A stretch of 64,000 nt of DNA from Porphyridium purpureum (taxonomy: Eukaryota > Rhodophyta > Bangiophyceae > Porphyridiales > Porphyridiaceae). Position 1 is the first letter of the stretch; each line of letters opens with the position of its first letter. The DNA lies in contig VRMN01000007.1 in the NCBI GenBank assembly GCA_008690995.1, positions 1 to 64,000 on the forward strand. The letters are read 5' to 3'. The position numbers and the translations under genes are program-made. Below are positions 43,801 through 50,475 of the stretch, one piece after another. A model generated the notes under the pieces. The model made no database searches and was not told the origin of the DNA. It saw only the letters and a list, made by a program, of their open reading frames with translations.

Positions 43801-46774
43801 CAACCGCGTAGCAGCCCTCCACGTGCATACTGTTGACGGTCGGCCAAGAAATAAGCCGCACCAGAAACGGCGCAATCACGTTACTTTCGTTCCGTGCCAC
43901 GTTTTCGAGCGCGCGCATAGACAGGCACAGACATGTTAGCATTGGGAGTACAACCGCCTGTGCCTCCGCGTTTGGTGGCAAACCAAGCTGCACGGCGCGA
44001 AGAAAAGACACGTCCACCCGCGCGGTCAAGAGCGCTGGTACAATAGTGGGCTCGGCGTTGATCGCATCAGTGAGAAAGCGAATACTCGCAGAGAACAACG
44101 CTGTACCAAACAGAAATGGACGTGCAATAATATCCCGTAGAGCTCGCTCAAAGCCAGACCCTGGGCTTCCATTCCCTCGCGGCCGTAACAGCAACTCGTG
44201 GATTCGGTCGCGACCGGCGAAGCGGTACGCGAGCGCGAGCAGGCTGAAAAGGCTCCAAAGTGTGGAACCTGCGGAGTAGTTGAGAAAGCCGCGCGTCAGG
44301 CTAGCGTGCATTATTGACCTATTCATGACGAGATTCTTATCAAAGCGTCCCTCGTGTTCAATCTCATCGCCGTCCGCAGTCGCACCAGGAAGAAATGCCG
44401 CACGCTCGCCAGCAACTGAAGGCGAGCCAACCATTGGATCATTCCCGCGGCACTCACCGCGGAGGGCAAGGCATATGCGCTCAATCATCTCATCCAGATC
44501 TTGAAGTTCCTTGTACTGTGCGGACGAGAGCACCGCGTCGGAGCCAGCGCCTTCCTCGCGATCCATGTTCACATCTGCATAGTCTCCTACTTCGCTTTCA
44601 TTCCCGGAAACGCCCGCATTTTTTGTTGAAGCGGATGACTTCAAAGCTTTCGTTCTCCTTATGTATTCGCCGAACATGGCGTGCAGGCGTGCAGCAGAGG
44701 CCACTCTCTCCTGATCACGAAGCTCGTTTTGTTCTCCGTGCAAGCCTAGCACAAGCGAATGCAGGAGCGAATGCTTTTCGACCAGATCTAATGTTGAGGA
44801 ACCTCCAACTCCGACTACCAGTTCTGTTATCCGCTGCACAATGATGCTCAGACCGCCAAGATTACAAAACAAGTTTGCACCATGCCGATCAGTGATGCCA
44901 AAATACAACTCCAGCAGCGCAACGCTCTTGCGTAGCAGACGTACCAAACAAGGCAAAGGCAGCTTCAGGATGCTCGTGATGGCATGGAGGATGCCTGACG
45001 CGTCCAAATTACTCGCGCTCGGTGACATGACGCTCGACAGCAACGTAAGAAGAGCGTGCACGTATTCAATGTCTAAGCTCTCGAACCCAGCACAATACCC
45101 TTCCCGAATATCCTGCTCAAAGAAAGACGATCCCGCGGCGAGCTTTGCATTTTCACCTGGAGGCCCATCCTCACTGTTTCTGTGGCTGCCTGACTGCGAC
45201 AAAGTGCTCACATGCAGGCGTGCGATGGCGTTTCGAATCAGCGTTGGTAGCGCACCATGATGCGAGCTGACGCCACAGAGCACATGCACTTGCGATTTTT
45301 TGAGCGTGCATATCATGGACAGACACTGGACAGAACGAATGGCGAGCGCGTGCAGCTCCTGCTTCTGCGCGCGTCCGCGCCTCTCGTCTTGCCGACCAGC
45401 GGATGCTTCATGCGGAAACGCGCCGAAGCGTGCGAGTGCAAACAAGTCACCGACCAATTCGGGCTCTTGGTAGATGAGAGAAAGAACCACGTCCTGACCT
45501 TGCCAACTTGAATTCGTGACGCCCGAAGCACCAGAGCCGACACCAAGCACTGAGCCAAGTACGGAATGCGGCAGACTCAGGAGTGATATGAGCGCAAGCA
45601 GACGTATCGAAACATGCGCGCGCCGAGCTCGAGCGTAATCCTGAAAAGCACGAGCGCTGCGTAATGCGATAAGGGCTCGAAGGCGCAGTGAAAAGGATGG
45701 CAATGGCGACGAATGAGAAGAAGCGCCACTTCTCCCACGACTGCCTCTACTCCCATCTTCTAGATACCATGCAAAGAGCGAGAGCTGGGACTCCATACTG
45801 CTGCCGCTGGGCTCAGTGCAGTACTCCCTGTACGCCTGCAAAACAGTGCAAACGTCGTCCGCTGAGTAAACTACGCCATGATCGCCATCAGCTTCTAGGG
45901 TCGGGAACGCGACACGACATCCCCTCGATGGCACGGCATTTGCATGGGAGGATCGACTTACAATGCCGTCATCACCATCGGACACGCAGGACTGCAGCAA
46001 ACCGCAGTTCGACTGCTCGCCTCCCCATCCCTGCGAGAGAGTGAAAAGTGCCAAAACCAAGTCCGGTGAGACCTTTTGCTGTGCGTGCGTCTTTGCGCTC
46101 GCCATTGAGCCTTCAGAGTGCGAGCTGAGAAGGAGCCGAATGATTTTCAAGGCAAGACGCAGAATATCATCATTCTCAGAGCCAAGCAATACCACCATTC
46201 GGTCGAGCGAATTATACACCTGAATATTTCTTGTATCCTGCGAGACACGTGAAAGAAGCATATACGAGGCACGAAGCACGGCCACAACAAGAGCCTCGGA
46301 AGCAGCGCCTGCTTGCCCGCGACGAAGCTGAGTTTGATTTTGCAGCAGCACGCACAATGGGTCGGTCCTTTCAAAGTCCTCGAGGACTGCGTCCCACACA
46401 TTCAGCAGTGGCGCCCAGCTGCTGAGTATACGCTCTTCGGCGCACTCAAAGCTGCTTGGCGCGCCAAAGTGGCTGTCCAGAAACGTCGCGTCGCGTGCTC
46501 TCCCGTCTTGTGTGATACGGCGGATGTAAGCCTGCAAGCACGAGCTGGTGCCGGCGCCGGCGCCGGCGCCACCGTCGCCTCGGCGCGCCGCTCGTCGATG
46601 CGTCCCATCTGCGGTTCGTCTGCTCGATGCGCTCGTCTGCTTTGCCTTGCTCGCCCTTCGCGCGTACGCAGCCGATTGCCGTACCCCAACACACAGGCAC
46701 GGGTCCGCCGAGAGATCGCATGAGTGTCGAGCGGCGAGGAATGTGGGACGCGGATCTTTACATGTAGAATGCAC
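37886..46774 (-). CDS. Giant UPL1/HUWE1-like protein lacking a HECT domain
   Basis: An 8.9-kb uninterrupted minus-strand frame (2,962 codons). The N-terminal 400 residues follow plant UPL1 and animal HUWE1 (DUF908/DUF913 armadillo-like region), e.g. ASYMLLSRVSQDTRNIQVYN and LALKIIRLLLSS. A UBA domain (LTEMGFSRERVVYTMLRMG...LEAVMDSLL) lies near residue 1870. A polyglutamine run lies near 2790, and the C-terminus is helical (RAARTLARLVEQE...VVRCLETLGFAAMI). In UPL1/HUWE1 the C-terminal HECT domain forms the ubiquitin thioester; here the frame ends without it and no HECT sequence follows. It may therefore be a scaffold, or act with a HECT subunit encoded elsewhere. The true start is uncertain: the frame opens with GTG at 46774 and the first in-frame ATG is at 46261, yet conserved sequence begins before that. 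A small 5' exon (for example from the ATG at 46721, in another frame) is likely. The OXA1 stop is only a few bases upstream. Confidence 0.8.
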   Translation of the reverse strand: MHSTCKDPRPTFLAARHSCDLSADPCLCVGVRQSAAYARRASKAKQTSASSRRTADGTHRRAARRGDGGAGAGAGTSSCLQAYIRRITQDGRARDATFLDSHFGAPSSFECAEERILSSWAPLLNVWDAVLEDFERTDPLCVLLQNQTQLRRGQAGAASEALVVAVLRASYMLLSRVSQDTRNIQVYNSLDRMVVLLGSENDDILRLALKIIRLLLSSHSEGSMASAKTHAQQKVSPDLVLALFTLSQGWGGEQSNCGLLQSCVSDGDDGIVSRSSHANAVPSRGCRVAFPTLEADGDHGVVYSADDVCTVLQAYREYCTEPSGSSMESQLSLFAWYLEDGSRGSRGRSGASSHSSPLPSFSLRLRALIALRSARAFQDYARARRAHVSIRLLALISLLSLPHSVLGSVLGVGSGASGVTNSSWQGQDVVLSLIYQEPELVGDLFALARFGAFPHEASAGRQDERRGRAQKQELHALAIRSVQCLSMICTLKKSQVHVLCGVSSHHGALPTLIRNAIARLHVSTLSQSGSHRNSEDGPPGENAKLAAGSSFFEQDIREGYCAGFESLDIEYVHALLTLLSSVMSPSASNLDASGILHAITSILKLPLPCLVRLLRKSVALLELYFGITDRHGANLFCNLGGLSIIVQRITELVVGVGGSSTLDLVEKHSLLHSLVLGLHGEQNELRDQERVASAARLHAMFGEYIRRTKALKSSASTKNAGVSGNESEVGDYADVNMDREEGAGSDAVLSSAQYKELQDLDEMIERICLALRGECRGNDPMVGSPSVAGERAAFLPGATADGDEIEHEGRFDKNLVMNRSIMHASLTRGFLNYSAGSTLWSLFSLLALAYRFAGRDRIHELLLRPRGNGSPGSGFERALRDIIARPFLFGTALFSASIRFLTDAINAEPTIVPALLTARVDVSFLRAVQLGLPPNAEAQAVVLPMLTCLCLSMRALENVARNESNVIAPFLVRLISWPTVNSMHVEGCYAVASALDELVRHVPQLRAKCYSAIILCLQRLLEVLQCEDKSAGDGLAGGEAVAAAAMSVATTSKLSMAAKAKMACVALRITAPAISNMHDDHESDGLTFGTAVELLLSLRKVSVMHNKLSRASPGSSGTSPHTSTARAAQLVPSTAMSERELSECWLASIRAIGQKKQLVKRLWEVVNEDARILHKELLLKEASEQNSELDASEAMDTGEHHVALKVASDTMRADLCLLVGLSKSWGFSSNFWWKHSSDLGSADVQAGDCCAFIALIGTCERLARVHIARKYRGLKVEEMTNNTDSNWVSGLSGASVWCLKSNLSQRIDPFLAGSVTEQVYALVEKSDGMGPERIIPSKDALLSRVSSALRVPQAMACDIGTRAGPQTTLHTYAEVLGLGRSLALLTSVCEKLYVILARGVSAQPRRMGGGDSSRTGASRVAHSVAKTLARLVTNHISAVTWIVPGVAATDEDMSADDVTVNERAVVGWEYFHQVLVCLKQVFFMDGYGSTRVTPMCKPVALYEFFMAGGHVILSATITRLVAMTPKNLNGQMGFTNTLDEVDFDLVAQIPVDSMSALCEAMEMVLEIREVAEGSGRDIAARSRRAGDHEVSSEEDTGFFALQPSGIPLLTQLPDRNSVANMARTVNGIRNYTIELNRFALAQSAATRALHAFGSVSQLLAFCPAIYSANLGSIGSGAHGTGPDSIVAGIWSRKDLHRAACALAVEMMLEVSGTHGDVVSSVLDEGRSESLQISERRPSRLFRMNGLYENALLGLLNVIFTLADWLGSPTASAVPNGGAAASSVAPRSAGSGTELLNTEFRDALGVSAAEGDDVNLPERTLPNAEDESADPLESDELVGALAEAASPLSRVHAMNLLRPVVVGRQHDVQMLTEMGFSRERVVYTMLRMGSNGGARYTPARLEAVMDSLLSSTGESDAHVELERRWLNNVAASARAALNGSDPMQSQARPESTLSANPPAQAPRGSATGTGLDSQTPPAPKEILESPSQVAYRVVSSLRNEARAIGESVCIDQSNFTRLAAVLETWIEMQESKKGTVELDTIRIAWRGCMDADGKHNDNLSESLSDTGSSLAAVPADAFRSLVEALVKHLVFMVEENIEQIVKQESDQQQSIGLERDTLEPHFIADMICLAEKSGLITDAQRENLLCKLVSSFPVSERTQLDHQTSIKSQRVRMRLVHTISILSHQGGSAMRIALRTALPVDRMLGVLDECLQPLLREDEKQSIEATDMDTSDLSYPRPHSFVFQNTVFELAAHCFLILDAYIRYARQDDAFQMTNKREDAMVQPAVLDVSTKAADRAEGGAKGQDLRKEKRARLLTAQIPDLGEPDVQSGAQNSGIASALATATSSVLEHFVAAQRSVSSYTQPFREIVERSNASCELDRDVTGDTSACIIDRVLMRCMLAVDTNLCADLQSESHARMQLAVLQCLSSLTLDERASNNMLQGHDHQEQQTRLPSEECRLARLFRIPVLRRFGLRTYAEAVDEQHEQNLLFGNPNLNASKVESNVAFARPNMFSNKQQASSFARALLRTIIRNVAEDRGALLCAMQNEIRSLFAHEQQRSVFAEQHRADPNRRATAVPLGALVNSLGPVLVRDIPTFLAALVSTVRIRPGTGRLLYLLEDLEPNVAEDGAPSEPGSTRANRKVPTSMLPLNMAVANGAKSSPTASGVTSFVVQPEREQRQKLEETCSERGFQGEALGAPPPRVVQVVHILLGLVRVEENAHDWTGRSVDVEFVLEASVRLFVLVVLVELVELYASRESGLVSYFAEESGASEADTDGDLLERIIRSLLRQQQQQQQQQQTRSASTMPHRTGSSQGSQQLHVHQQSSVSSVLRSAISENASALVRVVLANDDEWMASRAARTLARLVEQEAKKSKPSPSTLLALTDCINSATLPLELLKQLVAMDMPTNLVMSLRRLELSAGAISPDIIRSVVRCLETLGFAAMIDAGAVAAASGGGEVGLDMDF

Positions 46775-46782
46775 TCGGGCGC

Positions 46783-48363
46783 TTAAAAACAGTGGTCGGC
46801 GACAGGTTGGTGCACGCGCACACCGCCGAGGCCGTGGCCGAGAGCTACGTGAGGAGCTACTTTGATGCCCTGAAGAGAGCTGATGAAACGGCGCGGCTGC
46901 ACGGCGCCCGCGGCCCGGCCGTCAGACCGCGCGCTTAGAGTGGTTCGCGACTTTGGGGCGTGTGGTCGGGGCGATGACACAGCGGCTCGACCCTGCGCCG
47001 CCTCGCCGCCAGCACTTTGCGTGCCTGGAAGAGTTTGGACGCGCCGGGGTTTCTTGGTGTACGTTTTCAAGGCATCCTCCCTGGACATTCTGTGGTACTG
47101 CTCAATCTGCTCAGCCTGGAGCGCAGCTGGTGACATTTTCGTCAAGTACTTGGACGGATCCACGTCATTGTAGCCCAGCATTTCACGCACGGCGCGCTGC
47201 TGCGTCAGCAGATTCACCAGAAGCGTGATGCTGTTGGTAGTTAGCCAGTACATGAAGAGCACTGCTGGGAAACGAGCCATGACACCCGTGGATATCAGGG
47301 CAAAGCCACGCATGCCCCATATCATTCCCGGTGACGGCTGTGTTGCAGCAACCCTCCGAGAAAGCTCCATCATACCCAACATGGTCAGTCCAGAGAGCGC
47401 CGGAAGAATGTAGAACGGATCTCTTTGCGAGAGATCGATGAACCAAAGCGCACCGCCCGTCACAAGCGACGGCTCCACTTCAGCCAGCTTGCGAAGTGTC
47501 ACAAACAGCGAAATAAACACGGGCATCTGACTGATAGGGCCGATGAGCGCCCTCAGAGGGTTCACGCCTTCCTTGTTCATGACGACCTGCATCTCCTTTT
47601 GCGCCTGGCGCGCTTCGTTTGTGCGGCCAAGCTTCATTAGATCCTTTGCCTCCGTGCTCATTCTCTGGATTACCGGGTTCATGGCTTGCGCCTTGGCCTG
47701 GTAGCGCATCACGTACAGGGTGATGGGCAAGAACACTATTCGGATGCCGAGCGTGAGCACGATGACTGTCATCCACCAGGGCATTCCCAAAGTCTGCTGC
47801 ATTTGCACGAGTCCATCAACCGCAAACTTGTACCAGTACGTATCGCCGCCGATGCCGCTGACCTGATCCAGCACCTTTTCAAGCTCGGCATCGTCCAGCA
47901 CATCAATGGGGGCTCCAAGCGTTGGCTCTGGTGTTGCGGACTCTTTGAGCGGTGCTGTAGTTTGGTCTGGTGCGGGAGGCGTCTCGCCTGGCGCTTTGTT
48001 GTGCGGAGGGTCAGATGCGAAAATCTGCGCGACCTCTGGCACTTTTGGAGTCGATGTGAGCCACGGTAGCGATATAAACCCCCTGCTAGGCGCGTCGAAA
48101 GGCGCTCGAGACGCCGAGGGGTTTGTGAAGCTTCCGCGCCGGCGAGCGCCCTTTCCACTTTGCTCGCATGCGACGCACGCCAACAGCGTGCTGCGCGCAG
48201 GCCCACCGGCTTCTGCACGCGCGAACGACGCGCGACCGCGGCCGAAGCGCGGCGCTACCTGCGTCTGGCTGAGCTGCCGCCCGCGCGGGTTTGCGTAGAG
48301 CTGTCGCCACGCCGATCGTGCGGCAGCGCACGCCGCAACCGCGGCAGACGTCCCGCGGCCCAT
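46783..48363 (-). CDS. OXA1: Mitochondrial inner-membrane insertase OXA1
   Basis: A YidC/Oxa1/Alb3-family insertase that places mitochondrially made and some imported proteins into the inner membrane. The in-frame ATG at 48363 gives 526 residues; the frame upstream of it is low-complexity. The N-terminus is an arginine- and alanine-rich presequence (MGRGTSAAVAACAAARSAWR), as expected for mitochondrial import. The insertase core starts near residue 185 with LGMPWWMTVIVLTLGIRIVF, then a cytosol/matrix hairpin (RQAQKEMQVVMNKEGVNPLRALI). Then come PISQMPVFISLFVTLRKLA, GGALWFIDLSQRDPFYILP and FPAVLFMYWLTTNSITLLV, the canonical transmembrane order. PWW and GALWFIDL match OXA1L rather than the plastid Alb3 form. 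A basic C-terminal tail (SPRPHAPKSRTTLSARSDGR) could bind ribosomes. It is divergent from the ELO gene. Confidence 0.93.
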   Translation of the reverse strand: MGRGTSAAVAACAAARSAWRQLYANPRGRQLSQTQVAPRFGRGRASFARAEAGGPARSTLLACVACEQSGKGARRRGSFTNPSASRAPFDAPSRGFISLPWLTSTPKVPEVAQIFASDPPHNKAPGETPPAPDQTTAPLKESATPEPTLGAPIDVLDDAELEKVLDQVSGIGGDTYWYKFAVDGLVQMQQTLGMPWWMTVIVLTLGIRIVFLPITLYVMRYQAKAQAMNPVIQRMSTEAKDLMKLGRTNEARQAQKEMQVVMNKEGVNPLRALIGPISQMPVFISLFVTLRKLAEVEPSLVTGGALWFIDLSQRDPFYILPALSGLTMLGMMELSRRVAATQPSPGMIWGMRGFALISTGVMARFPAVLFMYWLTTNSITLLVNLLTQQRAVREMLGYNDVDPSKYLTKMSPAALQAEQIEQYHRMSREDALKTYTKKPRRVQTLPGTQSAGGEAAQGRAAVSSPRPHAPKSRTTLSARSDGRAAGAVQPRRFISSLQGIKVAPHVALGHGLGGVRVHQPVADHCF

Positions 48364-48718
48364 CCAGCAGTCACGCCGCAGACGCCCGGAAGCAGGCCGG
48401 TCCCATCTACCCGCACAGCGCCAGCACGCTCCCTCGCGCCGCACGCAGCGCGGCGCCGCGCACGATCCGCGCTGCGGTACAGTGTGGCTACACCCGCCGA
48501 TGCAGCAGTACCTCGAGTACAGCGCAATCGGGCACTGTACCACTTTGGGGTACAGTGCGCGCGCTGCGAACGATGCGCGCGCGTGTGCGGGGAGGGAGAG
48601 ACGGCGAGGACGGCACGGGCCAAGGTGGCGGCGGTTGTGGTGGCGGCGGCGAGGAGGAGGTAGTGTACGGAGGAGGGAGGCGGCGGCGACTCGTCGAGTG
48701 TTACCGGTCGCTGCTGGT
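48364..48718. promoter_or_regulatory. Bidirectional promoter region between OXA1 and ELO
   Basis: The 355 bp between two divergent start codons. It contains three matches to an 8-bp word: GGTACAGT at 48476-48483, ACTGTACC at 48534-48541 and GGTACAGT at 48549-48556. The last two form an inverted pair with a 7-bp centre. The right part is a GGA/GGC-rich purine tract. Confidence 0.55.
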
Positions 48719-49630
48719 ATGGATGGGATCAGCGCGGGCGTGCGCCCGCACGTGGACGCCGCGGCGGAGATGCTGCGACCGCATTTGGACGCGGCGAGCG
48801 CGCTGCTCCAGCCGCACGTGCGCGCCGCGTCGGATTTGGTGCGGCCGCACATGGACGCGCTGATGCAGTGGCGGTTCGTGCCAGACGTCACGCCGTACTC
48901 GGGCTGGCTCGAGCCCTGGCTGGCCGTCGCCGTCTACTTTGTGGTCATCCGCGGCCTGCAGGCGTGGCGAAAGGGGAAAAAACCCCTCAAGTTCCCAGCC
49001 ATCCTGTTCCTGCACAACATCCTCCTCTCTATCGGCTCGGCGCTGCTGTTCGCCGCGCTCGCGTACGTGCTCTTTGAAAAGGCATTCATGGACGGTTACT
49101 CGCTGCATAACATGATATGTTCGGAGCAGATGCACGATGACGGCCGTCTGCACATGATCTACTACATCAATTACTTTTTCAAGTACTACGAGCTGCTGGA
49201 TACCGTGTTTTTGGTTCTACAGAGCAAAGAGGTGCTGTTCCTCCACTCGTACCATCACGCAGCTACGCTCATCCTCACGTGGTCCCAGCAGCGTGAGCAC
49301 TCGACGGTGCAGTGGGTGCCCATCCTGCTCAACCTCTTCGTGCACATTTTGATGTACTACTACTATGCTATGACAACCATCAAGAAGGGCGCCAAGATAT
49401 GGTGGAAAAAGTACTTGACATCCATCCAGATCTCGCAATTTGTGATTGATGTGATCGCGTGTGCGTACGCATACACCATTTTTATCGTCAAGGGATTCAA
49501 CTACGAGGCGTGCTACGGGACACAGACCGGCGCAATCACCGGAATTCTGATCTTGGGATCCTACTTGCTGCTCTTTATCCAGTTTTATCAGAATACGTAC
49601 AAGAAGTCTTCTCCGAAGAAGTCGGATTGA
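48719..49630 (+). CDS. ELO-family fatty acid elongase (3-ketoacyl-CoA synthase)
   Basis: A 303-residue ER membrane protein that condenses malonyl-CoA with acyl-CoA, the first step of fatty acid elongation. The diagnostic LDTVFLVLQSKEVLFLHSYHHA contains the HxxHH catalytic box, and VHILMYYYYAMT and WWKKYLTSIQISQFVIDV are further ELO landmarks. The hydrophobic profile predicts about seven membrane spans. The C-terminus ends KKSD, a dilysine (KKXX) ER-retrieval signal. The MYYYY and WWKKYLT-type sequences resemble polyunsaturated-acid elongases of fungi and algae, but substrate cannot be read from sequence. The ATG at 48719 begins MDGISAGV; next come four tandem 11-residue units at residues 9-52 (see finding). 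It shares a promoter region with OXA1. Confidence 0.93.
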   Translation: MDGISAGVRPHVDAAAEMLRPHLDAASALLQPHVRAASDLVRPHMDALMQWRFVPDVTPYSGWLEPWLAVAVYFVVIRGLQAWRKGKKPLKFPAILFLHNILLSIGSALLFAALAYVLFEKAFMDGYSLHNMICSEQMHDDGRLHMIYYINYFFKYYELLDTVFLVLQSKEVLFLHSYHHAATLILTWSQQREHSTVQWVPILLNLFVHILMYYYYAMTTIKKGAKIWWKKYLTSIQISQFVIDVIACAYAYTIFIVKGFNYEACYGTQTGAITGILILGSYLLLFIQFYQNTYKKSSPKKSD

Positions 49631-49955
49631 GGCGCGCCAGGAATGATCCGCTTGGGCGCGATCGTGGCAGGGAGTAGGCGATCGGAATATTTAATGTGGA
49701 AACCCCCTTGTTTTAGTTTCATGCTTGGGTGATGAAAAATAGAATAGGGCTAGAGGAGATACGGGAAGCAGAACACGAACGGCAGGCCACCTTCCAGGCT
49801 CCGTCATAGTAAATCGAGATCGCGCGGTGACTCCGACGACCGAACAAGCATCGTGGGCAGACAACGCTCCCCTTCGCGAAAGACGCGCGTTCTCACTCGG
49901 CCACGACCAGAAGAGAACACGTGCGGATGTGCGGAGATGATCCGCGATGGCGCTT
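49631..49955. other. Convergent intergenic region
   Basis: Region between the ELO stop (+) and the MIC10 stop (-). It includes an AT-rich patch (ggaatatttaatgtgg near 49684) that may serve 3'-end formation. No gene seen. Confidence 0.6.
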
Positions 49956-50237
49956 TCAGTTGGGTGTTCCTTCCTCCGCGGAGGGAAAGGACTCAAAGTC
50001 GCGCTTGGTTTCGGAGTACGTCATGCCGACGCCGACGCCCATGGCCATCCCCACGACGCCCGACCTCATGGCGGTTCCTCTGAAGAGCAGGGCTGCAACG
50101 ACAATGCCGGCGACGGCGCCGTACGCGACCCGCTTGATGCCGATCTCGAGCGCGTGGTCCCACTTCTCCGCGACCTGGAGCTCGCTGGCCGATGACGCGG
50201 CGGCGCGCGTGCGCATGAGCGCGCCCAAGCGTTCCAT
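49956..50237 (-). CDS. MIC10: MICOS complex subunit MIC10
   Basis: A 93-residue mitochondrial inner-membrane protein. MIC10 oligomers bend the membrane at crista junctions. The family hallmark KWDHALEIGIKR (human KWDRCLADAVVK) is at residues 25-36. Two short glycine-rich membrane segments follow (VAYGAVAGIVVAALLF, about 37-52, and VVGMAMGVGVGMTYS, about 61-75). A charged loop lies between them and the ending RDFES matches the family (QHDFQ). The G-x-G-x-G spacing in the second segment matches the oligomerisation motif. The start at ATG 50237 gives the usual size for the family; upstream codons open only with TTG. The N-terminus is slightly longer than in animals. Confidence 0.9.
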   Translation of the reverse strand: MERLGALMRTRAAASSASELQVAEKWDHALEIGIKRVAYGAVAGIVVAALLFRGTAMRSGVVGMAMGVGVGMTYSETKRDFESFPSAEEGTPN

Positions 50238-50475
50238 GCCTTTAGGTCTTGCAAGCGCGCGAGAGTGTGGCCGAGGCGCGAGAACAGGCAGCGGAGCCGA
50301 GCGGTGCAACAAGAGTTATCTGCGCGACCTTCGCTTCCGTCTCCGCACTCGCAACAGCCCGTGCTCGAGCGCCAGCGGCTGCGGGTGTACTGTTGCGACT
50401 CGCTGTACTCTTTACTGCGCACAATATTACTGTACCTCCGTCCCGCGCCGCGCTGTACTTGGGCGGTGTGCGCGG
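50238..50475 (-). promoter_or_regulatory. MIC10 promoter region / MYB gene 3' end
   Basis: The 238 bp between the MYB stop and the MIC10 start codon. It contains GGTACAGT on the minus strand at 50436-50429, next to aatattgtgc, about 190 bp before the MIC10 ATG. Confidence 0.45.

Noticed and set aside
48364-48891. N-terminal extension of OXA1 to 48891
   Set aside because: It would overlap the ELO coding sequence, opens with a poor cysteine-rich sequence and precedes a typical mitochondrial presequence starting at ATG 48363.
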